Source: Mantis religiosa (lineage: Eukaryota > Arthropoda > Insecta > Mantodea > Mantidae). Taken from it: a stretch of DNA of 64,000 nucleotides. A program made the position numbers and the translations under genes. The notes beneath the pieces were generated by a model. That model was not told the DNA's origin and searched no databases. It saw nothing but the letters and a program-made list of their open reading frames with translations. How positions within the stretch are numbered: position 1 is the first letter of the stretch; every line of letters begins with the position of its first letter. Of this stretch, positions 46,860-57,365 are shown piece after piece. The stretch spans positions 109,554,054-109,618,053 of the forward strand of contig CM060954.1 of the NCBI GenBank assembly GCA_030765055.1, given 5' to 3'.

Positions 46860-48040
46860 ACACCTTTAAAATATTCCATGAAGAGGGCATTCTTGGGTAG
46901 GACTCATGGCCTTACTCCATCATACCCACCTCTTCCTCGGGCGACCAACATCTCTCGTTTCATGAGGTCTATAACTCCACACATCTTGGGCACTCTAACT
47001 CGTTCATTATTTCCATATGTTTTTTCTTTTATATTTTCTCCAGTCTTCTCATTTAAATCGAATATTTTTAATTCGTCAAATATATCTTAGCCTTTCATAC
47101 TTTGCAGAAATCTCCTTTCAGTACCCTGAATCTTACTTCTATCCCTCTGCCTGAGGATCCAAGATTCACTTCCATATAATTAAACTGGAAACGCCATCGT
47201 CTTATAAAACTTCGATTTTTTTTTTCCTTTGTTGGTTTATTTTGCAGAGTTTTCTTTACTCTTTCAAAAAGTTGTTGGAATTTACTAATTTTATATTCCA
47301 CTTCATGTCTGCCCAAGAATTTAAAATGGGAGACCTGTGCTAAACTTTCTCCCTCTATGTTTATCTTTGAATGGACATGACATTTCTCGTGGTGTGCCCT
47401 TACTTTAGCTTCCTCTTGTGATATTTTAAAATTACATTCTTTATATAATGTATGCAATTTAAATACCACTCTTCGCTATTTTGAATAATCACCGCATTAT
47501 CTACATAAAGTGAAATATCTATAATGTTTTTCCTACTTTTATTCTTGAGATAATTTCTTGGCTCTATTTATTAACTCGTCTAAATATATTTTGAAAAGTG
47601 TTCGAGACAGACTGTGTCTTTGTGTGAATGTGATTTGCTTTAATTTCTTCTGTGTTATTCCGTTTATATATTAATCTTCTTGTATTTTTATATAAACTCT
47701 TTATAAAATTAATTAAATGCAAAGGAATCAATGAATGCCACATGTGTTTCTAAATTGCTTTCTTGTCTCCTATCTACAATTCTTTTTAAACTAAAATATT
47801 ATCATCACAGGATCGGTCTTTTCTAAAACCCGCCTGTGCTTTCTCTAGTAAGGGTTCTGTCATAGTTTTAAGACGTTCTTCATTATTTTTGCATATATGT
47901 TATATACGATGTTCAAGACCATAATTCCCCTATAATTTCTTCATACATTTCTTTGTCCTTTGAGGTACTATTCTGCCAGTGTCCCTGAGCTAGCAACTTT
48001 GCAGTTTCGCCAGCAACAGATAGATGTATGACCCTTAAAA
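46860..48040 (-). pseudogene. Second LINE remnant (copy B)
   Basis: The minus-strand frame 47095-47469 (124 codons) has LYKECNFKISQEEAKV, then FKFLGR, then KISKFQQLFERVKKTLQNK, corresponding to the segment after the catalytic core of RTE-type reverse transcriptases. The upstream catalytic blocks are not legible. Confidence 0.6.
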
Positions 48041-48056
48041 TCTTACATTCGTACCC

Positions 48057-48705
48057 TTGAAAGACCAATTTAAATATAAAGTTTTCGTAAATTGGTACTT
48101 AGGTTTCGTCTGGTTTAACTTGAAATATAACCTACTTAGCGGTACCTCTCCCTGTGACAAGAGAGGGGTGAAAAGTTTTGTAAACACATTGCCACTGCTA
48201 TCCGCGACTACCTTAGTCTTCGTCAGACAGCGACAGATGCTGCAACCAGTGCAAGGCTTGCTTATTTACAAAAACTGTTTTATATTGACAGTGAAATGTG
48301 GTAATAATGGGAATATGATTTCAGAACCGGTGTTGTACGAGATAATTAAGAGAAACAAAGATAGGTTTAAAGTGTATACAATCGACTCCATAGCTGAATT
48401 ACTTGGATATACTACCGAGGATTTCTATCGAGGTAATATGGGTACAATTCAGTGAAGCAGGTAGAAAGGATGTACTGGGGAAACGACGAATTAATTGATA
48501 TGTTGGATAGTTTCATCATAAATTTAGAAGAATGTGAGTCTCTAAAAAGTCCCTAAATGGACGGTATATCTATACTACCGTCATCTACCAGTAGTCTTTA
48601 AAGGGCTGCGCTTGAAAGTATTAAAGGGATAGCTATAATATTATCCGCGGGATCAATCGGAATGCATGGAAGTAATGCGTTGTGGAATTAAGCAGTCATG
48701 GGTTA
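48057..48705 (+). pseudogene. Unrecognised degenerate coding sequence (copy B)
   Basis: A plus-strand frame of 132 codons (48057-48455) containing VYTIDSIAELLGYTTEDFY ends at a TGA. A second frame then runs to about 48705 with only two internal stops (YWGNDELIDMLDSFIINLEE, then SAGSIGMHGSNALWN). Composition and continuity look protein-like, but I cannot name the family. It lies at the right end of copy B. It could be the remnant of a mobile element or of an integrated foreign gene. Confidence 0.35.
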
Positions 48706-48869
48706 AATTCTGTTTAGTTAACTCATGTGGACGTCGGCCGACTCCTTTGACGAACCCTTATAATCGTTTTACAGCCCCGGCCCTCCTCCTCCCAGACCGT
48801 TCTGCAAGGTTGCCACCTTTCTCAATACGTCATGGGTATCGTACGAGGTTTCGTCTAAATAAATTATCT

Positions 48870-49425
48870 TATATCCATTACTGCGAAACTTCCTTAGTTT
48901 TGATATATGTGCAATATTTGAAACCCAGCTCCTTTAGGAGACCGCGCAAAGTGCAGTGCCCATAAAGAAAACCAAAAATTTCTTGCAAATGTGCAGCCAA
49001 TTCGTCTATGGTGGGAGCTCTCCATTTTGCATGGGATCTATAAATTTCTCGACGAATTAAATCGCATGTGAAATTATCTACTTTAGAGAAACGTTTCCTT
49101 TTGTTTTCACACTTGATCGGCGTCTTTGGTATTCCTTTCGTCACAATATTTCTTACTGTATTTCTGTGAATACCCAGAATTTATCATCAGGTTCATTACA
49201 CGACCCCTTAGCAAGATTATTTTGCAACACATATTTATATGTGTTCAAAGCAAGCGCATGAATTTTCTTAGAAAGAGTTCCCGTTATAACTTTGTTTTGT
49301 GAGGCTTTTCCAGTAATATAACTCGGCCCAGAAACACATTTAAAGTTGACTAATAAAACTATTTCTATTTGCCGGGCTTGTAGGCCGTGGTCTAGGAGGC
49401 ATCGAAGAAACCCACGTTTCACCAA
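48870..49425 (-). pseudogene. Tc1-like (DDE_3) transposase N-terminal remnant
   Basis: The minus-strand frame 48878-49144 (88 codons) has SKVDNFTCDLIRREIYRSH, then PTIDELAAHLQEIFGF, then LRGLLKELGFKYC, the paired helix-turn-helix region that precedes the catalytic domain in a large arthropod Tc1-like family. The upstream frame 49153-49425 adds a weaker N-terminal segment after a frameshift. The catalytic domain is absent. Related remnants are at 52760-53085 and 53660-54720. Confidence 0.65.
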
Positions 49426-49489
49426 GCACTGCGCTTGGCATCCTTATGGTAATGTGATCCGTAGTCTCTTCTGACCGGAGCTCAAAACA

Positions 49490-49560
49490 GAACTAATATA
49501 AGCTACTATTATATAACTATTATATAGAACTAATATAAGTTACTATTATAAGCTACTATT
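49490..49560. repeat. Tandem repeat, about 37 bp unit
   Basis: Two units starting with gaactaatataag (49490 and 49527), AT-rich. Confidence 0.75.
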
Positions 49561-49710
49561 TGCAGCTTCGATGTCTCCTAGGTCACGGCATACAAGCCCT
49601 GCAAATATAAATAGTTTTATTAGTCTCGACGCCGGCCGTGAAAGCCTAAGGTTTTACTTTCCAATTTATTCACACTTTTGCCATCACTTGACTGAGAGTT
49701 ATCTACTACT

Positions 49711-50031
49711 TCATTTGCATTTACCACTAAATTTCACTCCCACGGTCTCCACATCGCGACACACAACGAATTGCTGCAAGTAATAAAACAGATCAACTGG
49801 TAGTTGGAACTTTGGCAAATGAGACTCCATGTGGAGTAAACATGCGACTGTCATTTCAAGAAAATCAGGGTTGTTATTGGTGCTCAACGAGAGTGTTTCA
49901 TTTTTGAAGTGGGAGATAGATTTATGACCGTGATTAGTGAACGAGAGGGTCAGGTTTCTTTGAGTCCGAACTACACAGCCGTTACCTACGCGGGCAATAA
50001 TGCGTTCTCTCCCCGCCTTCCGCTCTCTCAA
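49711..50031 (-). CDS. Hypothetical frame, unrecognised
   Basis: A 106-codon minus-strand frame with a mixed composition (RIIARVGNGCVVRTQRN, then FLEMTVACLLHMESH, then PVDLFYYLQQFVVCRD) that is less repetitive than random AT-rich frames here. No domain recognised, no neighbours in support, and the N-terminus overlaps a short direct repeat (49985-50050 versus 50110-50160). It may be an old mobile-element fragment. Confidence 0.25.
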   Translation of the reverse strand: MRERKAGRERIIARVGNGCVVRTQRNLTLSFTNHGHKSISHFKNETLSLSTNNNPDFLEMTVACLLHMESHLPKFQLPVDLFYYLQQFVVCRDVETVGVKFSGKCK

Positions 50032-50160
50032 TAATTCCCATATTTCAAGATAAAACTACACTGTACATAAAAGTGATGTGATGTGGGATTAGGCAGTCAT
50101 GGGTTGCTTACAACAGCGCGGGCAATATTGCGCTCTCTAATTCCCGTGTTTCATGATAAA
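49985..50160. repeat. Imperfect direct repeat, cgcgggcaata motif
   Basis: cgcgggcaataatgcg at about 49989 and cgcgggcaatattgcg at about 50117, each followed by ctctc and aattccc(a/g)t segments. The same motif is at 26247-26259 at the edge of the gap. Confidence 0.6.
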
Positions 50161-52759
50161 CAAGACGAACTGTAACAGAACTTTCTTATTGAGTTATACA
50201 TACATATACAGAATAAACACTCGCATCGATTTTTAAGAAATCTTTAGGTAGACTCAGGAGGTCACAAGATACGTATTTCCAGTGAAATCTCGACATTAAT
50301 TTTTGGGTGTAAGGCAAAACTTTCCCCCTTTTCTGTAAATTACAGAGGGTAATAAGTTTAAAATTTTGATTGTTGAGGAAATAACTCACATTTTATTAGT
50401 TGCCCTGTCACATCTAAAATCATATATGAATGATACTGAACGTGAGAGGAAAACATACATGAATGGGACTTTCACTGCCTAAGGAATATTTTAAAGTTCT
50501 AAAAATTCAAGGGTAAAAATATTGACAGAGATAAAAGCATTTTATCAGATCTCTTCCATGTGGTACAGTAGAGTAATATGATGCCATTTTAACCCAGTTC
50601 GGTAGTAAAGCAACAGTAGGGCATGGCCAAACCCTGGTAAGGCTTAAGGTTTTATACAAGCTTTCTATAGTCTTTAAAGCATAACTATTAGATTTAGCAC
50701 CGTAGTTCACAGGAACCTTTGTTCAGATCATTACCTAATTTGACTAATGATTTAACTCGTTTAATATTTTCTCCAGAAGTGGAAGGGTGTTCACTAGCCC
50801 ATATAAGGTTTATGATGCATTTATATATAAAGGGAAATTCATATTAAATGATACAAAGAAACACTATTCAAAGATATAACTATGCAGTTCCCGGTGTGAT
50901 AAATATACGCTGAACAGTTTTAGTGAGCATTAAGAGGAAACGTACTGAGTATAGAAGTAATATTACACGAACCGAATGCAACTCTCCTACCATCTGCATT
51001 TGTAATCTCGTGCTTTGATGTAATAGTTAACTGTAAAATTGTATTATATACAGGATAATATTCACAATGTATTCTTATGGAAATGTGTCAGGTCTAATCT
51101 GTTTCATACAACCAACTCTGTTGTGTAATATATTTAATTAAAACAATTACGAAAATATAAATTTGACAATTCTCTTCCAACATGTAAAGATATATCACCA
51201 TGTTAAATAACGAACTAATTTTTACCGCACAACAGTCCATACTACAATAGCAGCCAATGAGAGGTGATAAGGTCACGTGACCGTTTAGAGATACCGGGCA
51301 AGCTTATGAGAAACAAGGATTAGAGCTACGGTGATTGCCAGAAATAATTGCACGGAGTTATATAGTGATATACATTTTATTGTTATATTTAGTATTTGCA
51401 AAATAATGGTTAACAGTAATGTGTAGGTTTATAATAGCTGTTTCATAAGCTCACGGCTGTTGTTGAATGGAATTCAACAATATGGAACATAAAAGTCATA
51501 TTATAGTCCACCAGTATGAAAAATGAGGCACAGATAATTATGTGATAATTAGAAGCCTAAGTTGCCCGAAATCGCGCTGAAATGTTAAACAGAAAATGCC
51601 GTTGCAGCTGCCACCAAGAACTGGCACGGTCTTTAGGCGTTAGAGACTGTCTATTTTCAATAATGTAATGTATGTAATGATTCTGTAATAATGTAAGGCA
51701 CGAAAGAAGGAGACACACTGTAGCAATCCCCCCTTCATAGCTATCACACCAAAGTTTGTTATATATTGCGCAGTCTTAACTTCTTATTCTTATGTTAAAA
51801 TACTACTACAACAATTTCTAAGCTCTTTTCCACTCTAATTTTCAGAATTGGCGTACGTGCATTTTGCAACTTTGTGAAATCTCTACCTTTGCGGTAATAT
51901 ACTTTTTTCTCTTGTCAACTATGTTCATTGTAACATCTAACCACGTTAGCTACTCAGTATAAACAAAGTTTTCCCTTAGCAACGAACTTGGTATAGTAAG
52001 TTAATGACTTTTGTGGACAAAATTTAAATTCCTGTTTTCTTACTATGTGTATAATAAATTAGAAGAAGCAATACATTCCATCCAAAAATTGTATTTGATG
52101 AATTTTTTGAGACCGTCTCAATATATAGAAAAGAAATTTTAGATAAAATGCCAACTATGTGCCCATGTGTGTGTTTGTGTGCGTAACTATCATTTGGATA
52201 AATATCAAACCTCTTTAAATTCATTAACATTTAAGTATGTGCTCAGACTCGTGATAATAATGCAATACTTTCACTATGATGCTTAGTCTAAATTTTAAAA
52301 CTTCAGAGCAATGACATTTTTATCACTTTCCAAAACTAATATTACACCTAACTTGATTTATGGAGCTTAAATCCACTGCACTACTCTTCCATATTCGAAA
52401 ACATTAATTATTTAGTAATTAAAGTTAGCTCTTATCCTATTTTGTGTTTCAAATGGGAAGAGTTCTCGGCTGTAGCGAATCAGATGCGTTAGAGCCGTCA
52501 GCGTTGCCACCTCGTTATCCCCACTCTTTTTATATTTCCCTCTGTCTTGCACACTTGCGAGTGTTCTTGGCGTTAGACTAAGGGAAGGCAAACTGAATTT
52601 TCCAAAGTTGTATAATAATGTAATTGTTGATATCACAGTTGTAACATGGATATTCGTATATTACGCAAATGGTTTAAATATTTAGTTTGTAATTAATTAT
52701 AGTTTATGAATTACTTATTGTTCTAATCCAACGAAAATACCAGTGGTGCATCCGTATAG
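50161..52759. other. No recognised feature
   Basis: AT-rich sequence with short frames only; no repeat family of this window recurs here. Confidence 0.45.
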
Positions 52760-53085
52760 CTGTGAATGTTACTTACGTTAAGAGACAATTCGTCATTGTT
52801 ATTGCCTTCAGCGTCTGAGTACTGCAAATTTAGGATCATAGGTTCCAAAATCTCGGTACATGCTTTTTCCTTCCAAAAGTCATTTCTTGTACTTTACCTG
52901 ATGTCTCATGCAGTTTTCCCAGGCTTGTTGTGTTCCTTATCAATTTCTTTGTGAATAATTCGTTGAACGTCAGTCGGTTGGAAAAATATTGTTTTTGTTC
53001 GCAGCATAATTTGAGCCCATATTAACTCAATTGGATTGATCTGGCAGTAGTAAGGGGGCAGGTGGATATCGTCTCATTGATCCAG
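52760..53085 (-). pseudogene. Tc1-like (DDE_3) transposase C-terminal remnant
   Basis: Minus-strand translation near 52990-53080 gives LPPYYCQINPIELIWAQI, the signature around the last catalytic residue (NPIE-W). Residues like TDVQRIIHKEIDKE follow, as in this family's tail. The segment then decays into W-KEKACTEILEP. The catalytic E is kept but the preceding domain is absent. Confidence 0.7.
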
Positions 53086-53659
53086 CTGATACACTTTTCA
53101 TGAAAGAGTAACTGAGTAATGCCGCTTTGAACTCTCTAGAATAAATAGAGATTACGAACCATTAATAAACAACGATATAATGTGACCAGACACGTTCTGC
53201 CAGACTAACAAGAAGTGAATCGTTTCCTCTCATCGAATTTAACGAACACCTTGGCTTATTCAAAGTTCATATTTCTTTTACCACGTATGTCAAATAGTTA
53301 TGTTTCAGTTCTGAATGCTTACGTCGCAATGCATTGTTATAATGGTGTTATAGCGCTGCTGAAATGCTTTCCATGTATTTATCTTTGTTGATAGAAACCT
53401 CTCAGATAACGCACTGATTATTCTCTGAAAGGTGACATGGTTACTGACGCGTTTCTCGGACCTCTGCTAAGCACCAATGAATGCAGCACATCAGCCAATG
53501 AATGCGCAGCAATCACAAATGACAGATACATGTTATGTCCACGTGGAGTAAAACACAGGGTTGCAATGTCTTCGCTGTTTTATCTCTAATTCAACATTCA
53601 TTTCATTCTCTTAGTTTTCTTGTGAACTTCAATGGTGCAAGTGGTGTTTCCTGGCTATT
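53086..53659. other. No recognised feature
   Basis: Spacer between two oppositely oriented transposase remnants; no terminal repeats identified. Confidence 0.4.
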
Positions 53660-54720
53660 CTTAAATATATGGAGACCTTGGGACGTATGTGGCTTTATAT
53701 ATGTTTTAAGTATATGGAAGCCAATAAAACAAAGGGACCTATTACTGAAACTGCTGAAGCAGTAGGCTTAAGCAGACATACAGTTTGTAAAGTTTCGAAG
53801 AGACTTCCTATTACGCCAAAAGAAGAAGGGCAACAGGGAACCAAAGTTAGGGAAGGTTGATAATTTCATCTGCGACATAGTTCCAAGGGAGGTGTACAGA
53901 TTTTATAAAGAAGGGCAATCACCAACAGTTTTGGAATTGCTGCATAAACTTCGAACCGTGTGCGATTTTCCTTACAAAAAGATTCACTTAGGCAGTTGTT
54001 TGTGAAGTTAGGTTTTCGCTTTCGCACGTTAAATAAGGGGCGTGTGATTATGGAATCAGCAGGGATTGTGGCATGGAGATACAAGTACTTGAGCAGGCTA
54101 AACTATTTAAGGCAGGAAGGGTATCGTATAATTTATTTAGACGAGTCTTGGTACGATACTCATGATGTAGGAAAAGGTTGGGATGGCGGCAGTTGCTCTT
54201 GTTTCCTTCCAACCCCTGTGTCACGTGGAAAAAGAATAATGATCCTGCATGCAGGTAGTAGCCAGGGTTGGATTGAGGGCTGCTTATATTTGTCCTCTAA
54301 AAGTATTCGGGAATCCTTGGCCGATGAATGCCGCAATATTTGAAGCTTGGTTTAGGACCAAACCTCCGGAAAATAGTGTCTTAGATAATGCTAGTTATCA
54401 ATCACGTCTAAAGATAAAAATTCCCACCATGTTTAGCAAAAAGGACAACATGATTAAATTCATGTTAGAACATAATTTAGAATTACCCAGTCCAGTTACT
54501 GTAAAAGCCGTGCTTTTGGAGAAAATTTGAGAAGCCAGTGTACAAAAAGTGTATGTAATGGACGAAATGTCAAAAAATCGTGGTCATGAAATTCTCAGGC
54601 TACTGCCTTATCACTGTTGACTCAATTCGATTGAGTTGATATGGGCACGTCTTAAACATGCCGTAAGAAAGCGGAATATAACTCCTATTTCAACTGCGGG
54701 ATGTTTCACACGACAATGCT
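53660..54720 (+). pseudogene. Tc1-like (DDE_3) transposase remnant, nearly full length
   Basis: Three plus-strand frames together span the family. 53669-53860 has a helix-turn-helix (TETAEAVGLSRHTVCKVSKR). 53960-54343 has the first catalytic block (RIIYLDESWYDTHDVGKGW) and ILHAGSSQGWIEG. 54249-54530 has the second (NSVLDNASYQSRLKIKIPT). A third block near 54600-54640 reads LNSIELIW after a stop codon that replaces the cysteine/aspartate stretch. Several frameshifts and stops disable it. Confidence 0.8.
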
Positions 54721-54904
54721 TTGTTCGTTATGCACGTGAGTGAAAGTGGCAGTGACAAGGAGGAAGGCGAAGACAGAGCCTAATGTAGTTACAAAATATA
54801 GTTTTATGTTAGCATAGTTCAGTTCCACTTCAGAACCTTGCTAATCTTATTGTTACTTGGTAAATAGTCTGAGAAATAAATGTAAATGCTTGGAATGCTG
54901 ACAA
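54721..54904. other. No recognised feature
   Basis: Short spacer, probably including the 3' flank of the preceding transposon. Confidence 0.4.
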
Positions 54905-54914
54905 CTTGGAGAAA

Positions 54915-55161
54915 GGCTGGCCCCGTAGCTCAGTCGGTGGAGCACCTGCCTGCCGTGCTAGGGGTCACGGGTCCGATTCCCGGCAGTGGGTTGGGAAGAA
55001 TGAGAAAGTCTGGAAGTATAAATGAGAGTGTGAATGTGTGCATGATCTAATGATTAAAAACCAAAGATAACGAGTTAACACCTTCAGTATGTTCCAAAGG
55101 AGAACGGCCGCCGATATGACCATTGCAGTTAACTGGAACAAGGAAAAAAAAAAAAAAACCC
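54915..55161 (+). mobile_element. SINE-4 insertion with perfect 10 bp target duplication
   Basis: The tRNA-like head GTAGCTCAGTCGGTGGAGC (A box) and GGGTCCGATTCCC (B box region) are followed by about 170 bp of body and a 15 nt A-run (55144-55158). cttggagaaa is at 54905-54914 and 55162-55171. The only copy of this family seen in the window. Confidence 0.9.
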
Positions 55162-55162
55162 C

Positions 55163-55195
55163 TTGGAGAAAACCCGACAACGTTGTTTTCTCCAA
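55163..55195. other. Hairpin at the SINE-4 insertion site
   Basis: 11 bp perfect arms (ttggagaaaac and gttttctccaa) with an 11 nt loop. The left arm overlaps the target duplication. Confidence 0.75.
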
Positions 55196-57074
55196 AGCGT
55201 GCGGGTCGACACATCTTATCTCTGCGTAACTGAATATCTGAATTTTATCACATCCTTTGACGCCGCCATGGTAACCATTTGAGTAGCGCTATATCTACTT
55301 TATTTGTATTAGGAAAACTATATGAGCTAAAAATATGGGGTTTTTACGGTTATGTTAAATACATTACTATATACCTTCCTCATGGAGCCTTTATTTTATT
55401 TTTCTACTTTTTTTTTCAAAATCTGAATGTTTTTCTTAGCTCGAATAGCATTTATTACAGATTGATTAGTTTGATGTTCGTCACACACCACTTAGGGGGA
55501 ATGCAATACGACAACACCACAGGACTCCTATTGTTTGCTCATCTAGTAGCGCTCAAGGACAAACACCTTCCCATTTTAAACACATAATGTTACAGCTGTT
55601 CAAAGAGAGGCAACTACAATAATGAATCCACAACTATAAGTAGAAATCTCCTACAGGTAGCACTGTTAAGCGGGGAAACCAAATGCAAGAAGGTAATTGC
55701 AGGAAAGAGAAAATAAAAAACAACAGGAAAATAAAGCAGTTACAAGAGAGAGAACGTACAAACCTTTGCGTAGAGCTACAGGAAAAGCAAAGAGAAATAG
55801 AATTGAAAAAATAAGAAATAAAAGGAACTTATCTTTTTAAGTAGCAGAAACAATCACAGAAACAGCAGTAACTTAGATAAAACTGTTACTAATACCCAAA
55901 GCTTTCGTCAACATTAAATAACTCGTAGGAAAATAATTAAAACTTTATAAAACTTCACTGGAAAAATGCAGAAGTGGAGCTTATAGTGTAAAAGGTTTAT
56001 TTATTGTTTATAAGTATTGATACCAAAGTGAAAAACGAAACATTAACTGCTCGTATGATAATAATACAACAAAAGAATTTGCAATAATCCTGGGTACTAA
56101 TATTCTCAGTTGTTTCAGTAGAATAGTATTTGCTTGTCTTTGTGATTGGCTAATAAATTCTAGCATCTTGGGATTTCTCGTTTCACAGCGATCAATTTTC
56201 TTTATTTCTCCACTAACCTTGTTCTAGACATTTAATGCAGCTAGTACTGCAGAATTTCAAGTGCCTCTTGACCTTCAATTTCATGTGCTAGCTGCAAATT
56301 CCAGACCTTCTAGAGTTATCTGTCTTTCCTCAAATTTCGTTCTGAATGTGTCATTTCAATGCTTTACCTAGACTTTGAAATAAATGCATTGTAACAGTTC
56401 TATTGCAGGCTGCAAAATTTAGCTTCGAGGAATAGATACATTTTATATGTGTACACATGATATGTGTTTTATTTGATTAAGTCATGCTATCCTTCTAAAT
56501 TAGAGGATGCTAGCCCAAAACACTGCATGAAGCTGTAGAAAACGTGTAAGAATTCCAGGTGGGCCATAGGTCAGCGGTTATTTAATTCGTATCGGAACCT
56601 TCCCTATTAATGTAGCATCGGCTAAATGGTATCTTACAGTTTACTTCACCAGTGTGCATGTACAAATCCTTTGTGATTAGCTCAAAAAGTGTATTACCCT
56701 TTCTTTTACCTCTTGGGGCTTATAATTTGATATTATATTAAAAATAATACTTTTATAACATTATATGTGTTTACAAAATACAATAATAGTCATGTTTTAC
56801 ACTGGCAGATTGTTATAAATGTGTACTTTCTAATATGTATTTTATTATGATGAGTATTGTTCTTGACCCACTGAACCAAGTTTCAAACATTTTACAAAGG
56901 CAAATGTGAAACATAGGATATAAGCATGAGACAAAAACTATTAGATTTAATGTCACCGTGATTCTGCTAAAAATGAAAGTCAACTATGGAACATGGTTTA
57001 AAACACATATGCGGTACAGATAATAAGGGTCACCATGACCACTAATAAAAGATAAAGATAGCGCGTGTATACCC
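55196..57074. other. No recognised feature
   Basis: AT-rich; the frame 55279-55587 (102 codons) is hydrophobic and shows no recognisable domain, so it is left uncalled. Confidence 0.4.
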
Positions 57075-57365
57075 TTTAAAGGTCAGGAGCTCCTACTGCC
57101 TGCCCTTAGGGTGAGTTCGGCCCTACTTATATGGCGAGCAAATCCGTATAAGTCCCTTATTATTGAATTGTAATTCTTATGTATTTGGCTCACAAGTGAA
57201 CCAATAGCAACAATAAACAAATTAGTAACTAAAATACGGACAACAAAGATTGGGAGAAAGAAAAGAAGAAGCGAAACTATGTGACGTCGTTTCGAACCTA
57301 GCCTTTGTATCACCACATGCCAGCAAGCTAACCCACTCCGCCAGCTTCCATGTACTCTCTGGTGT
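57075..57365 (-). mobile_element. Possible tRNA-derived SINE-6
   Basis: On the minus strand, TGGCGGAGTGGGTTAGCTTG (A-box-like) and GGTTCGAAACG (B-box-like) are about 40 nt apart, as in a tRNA-like head, and a body extends to about 57075. Only one copy is seen, and there is no confirmed target duplication. Confidence 0.45.
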
